A DNA stretch of 5,166 bases from an uncultured bacterium. GTDB taxonomy: Bacteria > Bacillota > Clostridia > Lachnospirales > Lachnospiraceae. The translations under genes were made by a program, and so were the position numbers. The stretch covers positions 1 to 5,166 of the forward strand of contig CAMNLO010000146.1 in assembly GCA_946543095.1 (NCBI GenBank). Reading direction: 5' to 3'. The notes under the pieces were generated by a model that searched no databases, was not told the DNA's origin, and was given only the letters and a program-made list of their open reading frames with translations. Positions 1 to 5,166 of this stretch are shown piece after piece; position 1 is the first letter of the stretch; each line of letters begins with the position of its first letter.

Positions 1-674
1 GCATCGATCAGGATATCCAGCTGCTTGATAAAGCGCTGATTGTATTCCCGTTCTTCCGCAGGGCTTAAAGGACGCTTCCTTTTTTCGAGCTGATACTCAA
101 AGGCCGTCTCCCAAAGCTCCGCACCTGCATTCCCGAACACATCCACCGGCATCTCCTTTAAGGCCCAGTTCTGCTCTTTGAGCTTCTCCTCCTCGGTTTG
201 ATACTCACAATTGCCGTCCATATTGATCAGAAACTGGAAGAGCGTCCCATAGCCGCAGAGTTCGGTTGAATCAGCCCCCGCGTCAACGAGATTCAGCTTT
301 GCTCTGGTAATCTTGCTCAGGGCCTTGCTAAGATATGCATTCTCAGGCGTATGCTGCTCGATCCTGTCCTGAGCATCAAAGTAAAACTGCATATTTTTGC
401 GTACTGCCTTGTCATCCCCCAGTCTGTTAAATTCTCGATTATATACGAAATCCTTTTCATCCGTTTCCATCTCAGGATGCGCTGTATAATTATTAAATGC
501 ATCCTCCATGTCCTCAAACAACTCTTCATAAAAAGCTTGATTCGGATCGATCTTTCCCTTTATCTGCTCCTCAGTGGGCGGGATCACACAACCAGATCTC
601 GCCGCCTTCGTCATGTTCATTCCGATTGATTTCAGAAACGCTATACTGAATTTTCCATAGATTGTTTTCGGCAT
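1..674 (-). CDS. Diverged third paralog of the tandem family, N-terminal 224 residues (3' end outside window)
   Basis: Function unknown; I do not recognise the family. Translating the minus strand from the ATG at 674-672 gives 224 complete codons with no stop, and the frame is still open at the left edge, so the C-terminus is missing. The start is chosen because an AAAGGA ribosome binding site lies 7 bases upstream and an in-frame TGA lies a little further upstream. Residues 1-100 (MPKTIYGKFSIAF onward) do not resemble the N-terminus of the neighbouring paralog. From about residue 115 the alignment begins: AKLNLVDAGAD and YGTLFQFLINMD match the ELNVIDSM and YSYHYSLVVDMD regions of the middle copy. 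Residues 192-224 (FEYQLEKRKRPLSP, then EEREYNQRFIKQLDILID) clearly match its EYQQKMRRVSLS and EEQEYRERYIRQLDLIID. There is no signal peptide or membrane segment, and it looks like a soluble, charged, helical cytoplasmic protein. It is probably the third gene of the same operon. Homology is confident; function is not. Confidence 0.82.
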   Translation of the reverse strand, partial: MPKTIYGKFSIAFLKSIGMNMTKAARSGCVIPPTEEQIKGKIDPNQAFYEELFEDMEDAFNNYTAHPEMETDEKDFVYNREFNRLGDDKAVRKNMQFYFDAQDRIEQHTPENAYLSKALSKITRAKLNLVDAGADSTELCGYGTLFQFLINMDGNCEYQTEEEKLKEQNWALKEMPVDVFGNAGAELWETAFEYQLEKRKRPLSPAEEREYNQRFIKQLDILID

Positions 675-681
675 CTTCTTT

Positions 682-687
682 TCCTTT
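682..687 (-). promoter_or_regulatory. Ribosome binding site of the left paralog
   Basis: AAAGGA, within a longer purine run at 675-691, lies 7 bases before the ATG at 674-672. This supports that start and shows the left paralog is translated independently rather than by readthrough of the open stretch ending at 721. Confidence 0.7.
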
Positions 688-720
688 CCCTGAATCTGTT
701 TCCCGCTGCTGCCGGATCAC

Positions 721-918
721 TCAGCCCATTGAAGGGGCTTTTTTCTCACCGGTCTTTTTCACCTGGGCGGAGTTTTTCTTCTCCATGCTCATTTCCTCCA
801 CCGTCTTTGCCGTCTGCATATTTCTCTTCGCTTTTGCTCTGAATGCCTGCATCGCCGCATCGGGCCTGATCTGCTCCTTTAACGCTTCCTTCAGCGGAGT
901 CTTTGTTTTTGCGGCTTC
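721..918 (-). pseudogene. In-frame open stretch after the middle gene's TAA; remnant or alternative C-terminal tail
   Basis: Immediately after the TAA at 919-921 the same frame stays open for 65 codons and ends at a TGA (721-723). It begins EAAKTKTPLKEALKEQ, continues through RAKAKRNMQTAKTVEEM and ends KKTGEKKAPSMG. Its lysine/alanine/glutamate composition matches the C-terminal tails of the family rather than random intergenic DNA. Internal ATG codons (for example in DAAMQAF) have no well-spaced ribosome binding site; the nearest AAAGGAG lies more than 15 bases upstream. It is therefore more likely a former tail cut off by the TAA than a separate small gene. Against this, the right-hand paralog also ends with TARKK followed by TAA, so the stop itself may be ancestral. 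The remaining bases 675-720 contain only the leader and ribosome binding site of the next gene. I see no promoter or coding-strand terminator in 675-918. Confidence 0.45.
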
Positions 919-1896
919 TTACTTTTTCCTCGCCGTTTCCTTCTTCACTTCCGTTTTCCCCGCTTCCTTCACGGGCTTTATCGCCTTAGGTTCTTCCTTC
1001 TTTTGCAGCTGAGCCTTTTTGATCTCATAGAATCTGTTCTTCACATTCCCGTGAGTCACGACCCAGTTTACATCCTGCATCGTGATGCTGTTCTCACCGG
1101 ATCTGATATAAAACTCAACGGCCTTCTGAAAGGCCTGTTCCTTCTTCAGATCCCGGATCCCCTTCTCAATGCTCTCGGAGGAAAGGGCTATCTTCAGCTG
1201 ATCCGGAAGAACGGGATGCTCTTTGGTGCGCTCCTGATACAGCGCGGACTCTATGGTCTCCAGATAGACGTTCTTTGCGGCGATATCCATAAGCTCCTCT
1301 TTTGCGGGAATGGGCTTGTCCTTCATTTTCTTCTCCGTGACAAGCTGCCCATTGATCTTTGCGATCATTTCGTTGATGGGCGCCGCCTCCTGCTTCCACA
1401 TGGCTTTCTTTTCCATCCGGTCTCTTAAGATCCCCCGATTCCTGGAAGCTCTGGCCATGCATTCTTCTTTTCCATAGGTCTTTTCGATCTCCTTTACGGC
1501 GCCCTCCTTCAGGTTTTCCGCCTTTGTAGTGTAGGTGAGTGCCTCCAGCTGATTCCTGCCCTTTCTGGTCCTGTTAATGCCATTGATCCTTTGGGCAAAA
1601 CGCTCCTCCCCCTCCATGGCCGCAAGTGCTGTCATAAATACGCGGAAGCGCTTCTCTCCCAGCTCAGTGGACCGGGCTTTGTCCTTTCCCTTTAAGTATT
1701 CCCCGATGCTTCTTACTGCCTCTTCCCTCTTTTGCGCGGCAATCCCCGCATCCCTGGTCAGGGCCGCCTTCTGAAACTCCTTCAGGGATGACAGCGCATC
1801 CTTGTATTCCTGGGAATTCTTATGATACCAGGGATCGGACTCCTTCAGGACCTTTACGGCCTGAAGCGCCACATCCCCCTGCCGGACGAGATCCAC
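919..1896 (-). CDS. C-terminal half of the amber-interrupted middle paralog (family of unknown function)
   Basis: Function unknown. This 325-residue ORF is in the same frame as the ORF at 1903-3120, from which it is separated only by a TAG and two codons. It aligns with the C-terminal half of the right-hand paralog without a break. In joint numbering (V409-K733), shared signatures are QGDVA near 415, GEKRF-VFMT-LAA at 488-501, INGINRTRKGRN near 512, KEECMARA at 551-558, EAAPI-EMIAK-NG at 578-590, KEHPVLP at 633-639 and GNVKNRFYE near 691. A lysine-rich tail ends in TARKK. The predicted character is helical, highly charged, soluble and without a signal peptide. The listed start is GTG at 1896-1894; it aligns with an internal ATG of the right-hand paralog and lacks a well-placed ribosome binding site. 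Separate translation would therefore probably need reinitiation after the TAG seven bases upstream. It may be a dead fragment, the second product of a split gene, or part of one protein if the TAG is read through. Confidence 0.7.
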   Translation of the reverse strand: MDLVRQGDVALQAVKVLKESDPWYHKNSQEYKDALSSLKEFQKAALTRDAGIAAQKREEAVRSIGEYLKGKDKARSTELGEKRFRVFMTALAAMEGEERFAQRINGINRTRKGRNQLEALTYTTKAENLKEGAVKEIEKTYGKEECMARASRNRGILRDRMEKKAMWKQEAAPINEMIAKINGQLVTEKKMKDKPIPAKEELMDIAAKNVYLETIESALYQERTKEHPVLPDQLKIALSSESIEKGIRDLKKEQAFQKAVEFYIRSGENSITMQDVNWVVTHGNVKNRFYEIKKAQLQKKEEPKAIKPVKEAGKTEVKKETARKK

Positions 1897-1902
1897 GGAA
1901 GC

Positions 1903-1905
1903 CTA
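1903..1905 (-). other. In-frame amber (TAG) codon 406 interrupting the middle paralog
   Basis: The coding strand reads GAG CCT CCC TAG GCT TCC GTG GAT. The residues on either side align without a gap to the right-hand paralog (DIQAKKNTLR/AQMELTGQGDVA against DIRKTKEPP/stop/ASVDLVRQGDVA), where this position is an arginine codon CGG. No frameshift is needed anywhere between 3120 and 919. The genuine ends of the middle and right genes are both TAA. The codon also lies in a short potential hairpin (1900-1913, arms AGCCT/AGGCT). A nonsense mutation or sequencing error is the simplest explanation; amber recoding and reinitiation remain possible. Confidence 0.85.
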
Positions 1906-3120
1906 GGGAGGCTCTTTTGTTTTTCGGATGTCATCCCGGATAGTGGACAGTGATCTGTTATAGCCCCTTATCACGGCGTTACTATAGTTTACTTTTTCAT
2001 TATCCAAAAGCTTTTGGACGGCATTCTTCAGCTCCTCCGAAAGCGCGTCCGTAAGCTTGTCCTTCCTGATCTTTTTCAGCGCGTCATAGGCATCCTTCTC
2101 CGCCTCCAGATATTCGTGAAAGCTTGCATCATCCGGATAGCCGCCTGCCATCAGCTCCTTTCGTTTCTCATGATACTTCTTCAGCTTTTCCCTTGTTTCC
2201 GCAAAATCCTTCGTCTCCGGCAGCCCCATCAGCTGATCCAGAGAAGCGCCCTGCTGCGTCTCCTTCATCGCCATGGCAGAATAAAAGGTCATCTCATCGA
2301 TGCTGTAGCCCTTATTCAGCGCCTCCTTAAACCATTTGGCCATCCGGATGGCCTGATGGATCCCCCGGTCGGAATTCGTCACATTGATCAGCTGGCCTTT
2401 GGTATGAAAGACCGCGAGGCCGTCGGGATCCTCAGGCTCCATATCCTGCACCATCTCCGCGGAGTCGATGATCAGATCCAGCTGCCTGATATAGCGTTCC
2501 CTGTATTCCTGTTCCTCCCGGACACTGAGGGAAACACGGCGCATCTTCTGCTGGTATTCCATCTCCAGCCTCATCATGTCGGAGATCCCATCCAGCAGGA
2601 TATCCGCCGGATAGCGCTCCATTGCTTTCTGCATGTGATCCGCGCTCTTTACATCCTCCGGAACATCCATATCCACCACCAGGGAATAGTGATAGCTGTA
2701 GAGGATTCCCTTTGCCAGGCTTAAGCCCATATCAAGACCACTTTCCGCCTGCTGGATCATGGAATCAATGACATTCAGCTCCGAATGGAGCAGGGTCTTT
2801 TCCGCCGGCATTTTGCTTCTGAAGGCCCGAAGGGGTTCCCTGGCCTTCCCTGTGACGCCAAGCATGGCTTCCTGCCCGGCTTCATTTATATATGGCTGAT
2901 TGCTTGCCTCATCCTTGATCTCACCTATCTCCCCGGAGTCCTCGGGGACCACATTCCCCAACACCTCTAGGGTGATATCATTAATGGGTGCAAGCTGCGT
3001 CAGGATGCTGTCCGCCTCCTGTTTTAAGCCCGTCAAAATGCCTCCCATGGAGAGGGCCGATTGGGCAACACTGTAGATCTTAGAAAAATGCTCTCCGAGA
3101 TTTCTGGTTCTTCCGGGCAT
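1903..3120 (-). CDS. N-terminal half of the amber-interrupted middle paralog (family of unknown function)
   Basis: Function unknown; I do not recognise the family. The ORF has 405 codons and ends at the in-frame TAG. The ATG at 3120-3118 is well supported by AAGGAG 8 bases upstream and lies 27 bases after the preceding gene's TAA, so the two are probably co-transcribed. Residues 1-85 (MPGRTRNLGEHFSKIY onward) form a variable N-terminus without a signal peptide. Alignment to the right-hand paralog starts near residue 76 and includes GKAREPLRAF (91-100), ELNVIDSM (114-121), PADILLDGI (171-179) and EEQEYRERYIRQLDLIIDSAE (202-222). The most conserved block is SDRGIHQ, IRMAKWFKEAL and KGYSIDEM at 250-277. 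LMAGGYPDD (323-331) and a helical charged segment then lead up to the stop. The protein looks soluble, cytoplasmic and mostly helical, with no recognisable enzyme motif. With the downstream half it would be a 733-codon gene similar in size to its neighbour, so on its own this is a truncated product. Confidence 0.82.
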   Translation of the reverse strand: MPGRTRNLGEHFSKIYSVAQSALSMGGILTGLKQEADSILTQLAPINDITLEVLGNVVPEDSGEIGEIKDEASNQPYINEAGQEAMLGVTGKAREPLRAFRSKMPAEKTLLHSELNVIDSMIQQAESGLDMGLSLAKGILYSYHYSLVVDMDVPEDVKSADHMQKAMERYPADILLDGISDMMRLEMEYQQKMRRVSLSVREEQEYRERYIRQLDLIIDSAEMVQDMEPEDPDGLAVFHTKGQLINVTNSDRGIHQAIRMAKWFKEALNKGYSIDEMTFYSAMAMKETQQGASLDQLMGLPETKDFAETREKLKKYHEKRKELMAGGYPDDASFHEYLEAEKDAYDALKKIRKDKLTDALSEELKNAVQKLLDNEKVNYSNAVIRGYNRSLSTIRDDIRKTKEPP

Positions 3121-3128
3121 GTCCTGAT

Positions 3129-3134
3129 CTCCTT
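3129..3134 (-). promoter_or_regulatory. Ribosome binding site of the middle paralog
   Basis: AAGGAG (within AAAGGAGA) lies 8 bases before the ATG at 3120-3118, inside the 27-base gap (3121-3147) that follows the TAA of the preceding gene. It fixes the start of the middle gene and, with the short gap, points to an operon with independent but closely spaced translation. No terminator or promoter fits into this gap. Confidence 0.85.
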
Positions 3135-3147
3135 TTTCCGAGAATGA

Positions 3148-5166
3148 TTATTTCTTCCTGGCGGTATCCTTCTTTGCTTTCGCCTTTTCCGCTTCCTTCT
3201 TCGCCTGCTTTGGATCCGTCTTTGCTGCCTCTTTGCGTTTCAGTTCCTCTTTCCGCTTCTGATAGTACCGGTTCTTTATCGACCGGAAGTCCAGGATGAG
3301 GTTCACCTTCTCGGGTGTGACTTTTTCCGGCGACCCGTCGGATCCCATGATCTCATCAAAGAGCTTCTGAAAGGCTGTATCCTTCTTCAGATCACCGATC
3401 CCCTTCTCGAAGCTCTTCTCTGAAAGGGCTCCCTTCATGTCCTTCGGAAGAACGGGATGCTCTTTGGAGCGCAGCGTATGCAGCGCGGGCTTTAAGGTCT
3501 CCAGGTAGATGCCTTTTGCGGCGATGGTCTTTGCCTCCTCCGGAGTCAGGTTTTTCTGTTCCTTTGCCGCCATCTGCGCTTCCAGCTCCCCATTAACCTT
3601 TGCGATCATCTCATCGATGGGAGCAGCCTCTTTCTTCCACCTGGCCTTCTTTTCCATCCGTTCCTTCAGGATCTCCCGCTGCTTTAAGGCCCTGGCCATA
3701 CATTCCTCTTTCCGGCAGGTTTTATCGATCTCCTTTAGGGTGTATTGTTTCAGGGAATCCGCCTTATCCTTGTAGGTCTGCGGATCCAGCAGGTTTCTGC
3801 CCCGTCTTTCCCCATTGATGTCACGGATCCTTTCCCCGAAGCGCTCCTCATTCTCTATGGCCGCAAGGACGGTCATAAACACCTGGAAGCGCTTTTCTCC
3901 AAGCAAAGTGGTCCGGACCTTTCCCCTGGCCTTGATATATTCCCCGATGCGCTGTATGGCTTCCTCCTTTTTCACGGCGGCAAGCTGCGCATCCTCGGTC
4001 AGGGAAGCCTGCCGGAATCCCTTCAGAGCTGAAAAAGCAGCCTTGTATTCCTTGGAATCCCTGTGCAGCCGGGAATCCGACTTCTGAAGGCTCTTCAGAG
4101 CCTCTATGGCCACATCCCCCTGACCGGTCAGCTCCATTTGGGCCCGGAGAGTATTCTTCTTTGCCTGGATATCCGCCCGGATCTGAGTCAGGTCTCTGCC
4201 ATAACCGTTCAGGGCCGGATTGATATAGGGCTCATCGAACTTCTGGACAGCCATGGAAGCGGCCTCCCTGAGCTCTTCCGAAAGCTCCTTTGCCGGCAGC
4301 TTCTTCACTGCCGTAAGGACGTCCCGCTCCGACTGAAGATACGCCTGAAACGCTTTGTCATCGGGATAGCCTCCCGCCATCAGCTCATCGCGCTTTTTCT
4401 GATAGTTCTTCAGCTTATTTCTTACGTCAGCACAGGCATCCGTGTCCGGCAGACCGCTTAACCTGTCCAGATACACTCCTGCCTCCGCCTGCCTTAAGGA
4501 AAGGGCCGAATACAATGTCATTTCATCGATGCTGTAGCCCTTCTCCAGGGCTTCCTTAAACCATTTGGCCATCCGGATGGGCTGATGGATCCCCCGATCG
4601 GAGTTCAGGGCGTTCTTCATCTGTCCCTCGTTGTGAAAGAGCACGATCCCCTGGGAATCCTGGGGCGCCGTATCCTGAAGGGTCTCGGCGGAATCGATGA
4701 TCAGCTCCAGCTGCCTGATATAACGGTCCTTGTATTCCTGTTCCTCTTCAGGGCTTAAGGACACCCTGCCGGCCTTCTTGCGGTATTCTATTTCCAGCCT
4801 CGTCAGATCGGCGATCCCGTCGAGCAGGATATCCGCAGGGCAGCGTTCCTGGGCCTCCTGCATCCTGTTCGCGGTCTCCTGATCCTCGGGGATCTCCAGG
4901 TCTGTGATCAGAGTATATCCATAGGAAAAGAGCATTCCCTTCGCCTGAAATTCCCCCACATCCAGACCGCTTTCCGTCAGCAGCACCATGGAATCCAGTG
5001 TGTTCAGCTCCGCACTTAACAGGGTGTTTTTCTTTGGCACCATGCTCCTTAAAAGGGCAAGGGGTTCCTTTGTCTTCCCTGCCAGACTGAGCAGGGAGCT
5101 CTCTCCTTCATTGTTCAGATAATACAGGCCATGATCGCTCAGAACCCCGGGGGTCTCTCCGGTTTC
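3148..5166 (-). CDS. Right-hand paralog, large charged helical protein of unknown function (5' end outside window)
   Basis: Function unknown. The frame is open from the right edge to a TAA at 3150-3148, giving 672 visible codons. The internal ATG at 5043 is not the likely start: the 41 codons upstream (containing HGLYYLNNEGE and LSLAGKTKEPLALLRS) align with residues 62-102 of the middle paralog. About 60 N-terminal residues are therefore probably missing. In visible numbering, signatures are PADILLDGI near 110, SDRGIHQ / IRMAKWFKEAL / KGYSIDEM at 189-216, LMAGGYPDD at 262-270, GEKRFQVFMTVLAA at 423-436, KEECMARA at 486-493, EAAPIDEMIAK at 513-523 and KEHPVLP at 568-574. A lysine-rich tail (KRKEELKRKEAAK, later KKDTARKK) ends the protein. 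The alignment with the middle copy needs only a few short gaps, for example four residues fewer before the position matching the amber codon. No signal peptide or membrane helix is visible. This copy is uninterrupted and is the best reference for the family. The lysine-rich end could contact nucleic acid or be merely disordered; the sequence does not decide. Confidence 0.88.
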   Translation of the reverse strand, partial: ETGETPGVLSDHGLYYLNNEGESSLLSLAGKTKEPLALLRSMVPKKNTLLSAELNTLDSMVLLTESGLDVGEFQAKGMLFSYGYTLITDLEIPEDQETANRMQEAQERCPADILLDGIADLTRLEIEYRKKAGRVSLSPEEEQEYKDRYIRQLELIIDSAETLQDTAPQDSQGIVLFHNEGQMKNALNSDRGIHQPIRMAKWFKEALEKGYSIDEMTLYSALSLRQAEAGVYLDRLSGLPDTDACADVRNKLKNYQKKRDELMAGGYPDDKAFQAYLQSERDVLTAVKKLPAKELSEELREAASMAVQKFDEPYINPALNGYGRDLTQIRADIQAKKNTLRAQMELTGQGDVAIEALKSLQKSDSRLHRDSKEYKAAFSALKGFRQASLTEDAQLAAVKKEEAIQRIGEYIKARGKVRTTLLGEKRFQVFMTVLAAIENEERFGERIRDINGERRGRNLLDPQTYKDKADSLKQYTLKEIDKTCRKEECMARALKQREILKERMEKKARWKKEAAPIDEMIAKVNGELEAQMAAKEQKNLTPEEAKTIAAKGIYLETLKPALHTLRSKEHPVLPKDMKGALSEKSFEKGIGDLKKDTAFQKLFDEIMGSDGSPEKVTPEKVNLILDFRSIKNRYYQKRKEELKRKEAAKTDPKQAKKEAEKAKAKKDTARKK

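Noticed and set aside
317..529. A 70-codon minus-strand open frame
   Set aside because: It lies out of frame inside the left paralog (1-674), whose own frame is open throughout and homologous to its neighbours.
723..744. Terminator-like hairpin plus T-run reading on the plus strand (AGCCC, 7-base loop, GGGCT, then T's)
   Set aside because: All genes are transcribed from the other strand and the T-run is the complement of lysine codons in the open tail. There is no T-run on the coding-strand side, so it is probably incidental.
1003..1428. A 141-codon open frame on the plus strand
   Set aside because: It is antisense to the conserved C-terminal half of the middle paralog, with no independent support.
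1900..1924. Plus-strand hairpin with T-rich downstream sequence overlapping the amber codon
   Set aside because: The stem is only five pairs, no plus-strand gene ends here, and local alignment to the paralog shows no insertion. It is likely chance, although it includes the TAG.
2014..2724. A 236-codon open frame on the plus strand
   Set aside because: It lies entirely antisense to the middle paralog, which has a strong ribosome binding site and a homolog. The leucine/histidine/arginine-rich translation is what the complement of glutamate/lysine/aspartate codons gives.
5041..5043. ATG at 5043 as the start of the right-hand gene
   Set aside because: The frame stays open upstream to the window edge and those 41 codons align with the middle paralog, so the ATG is internal.

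Overview
The window is almost entirely protein-coding on the minus strand and holds parts of three tandem, related genes of a family I do not recognise. Base composition (about half G+C by eye), strong AAGGAG-type ribosome binding sites, short spacing and lysine/glutamate-rich proteins without signal peptides suggest a Firmicute, possibly a gut or rumen Clostridia/Lachnospiraceae member. That placement is inference. No rRNA, tRNA, CRISPR array, transposase, integrase or phage structural gene is visible.

Layout in the direction of transcription (right to left). (1) Positions 5166-3148: a large paralog whose start lies beyond the right edge; 672 codons are visible, ending TAA. (2) After 27 bases carrying a strong ribosome binding site, a second paralog runs from 3120 to a TAA at 919-921. 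It has a single in-frame TAG at codon 406 (1903-1905) and is otherwise open for 733 codons, so it reads as two ORFs, 3120-1903 and 1896-919. (3) The next 244 bases (918-675) hold an in-frame open stretch of 65 codons directly after the TAA, ending in TGA at 721-723, which looks like a former or alternative C-terminal tail. (4) A third, more diverged paralog starts at 674 with its own ribosome binding site and runs off the left edge after 224 codons.

The first two proteins align over nearly their whole visible length. The most constant part is a 28-residue block (SDRGIHQ / IRMAKWFKEAL / KGYSIDEM). Further shared signatures are MAGGYPDD, GEKRF-VFMT-LAA, KEECMARA, EAAPI-EMIAK-NG and KEHPVLP, followed by a lysine-rich tail ending TARKK. 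All look soluble, highly charged, mostly helical and cytoplasmic. No catalytic motif of a known enzyme class is apparent.

The same orientation and close spacing suggest one transcription unit produced by tandem duplication and divergence, with variable N-termini and a conserved core. The main points for follow-up are the unknown family itself, the isolated amber codon (decay, sequencing error, recoding or a genuine gene split) and the open stretch after the TAA.
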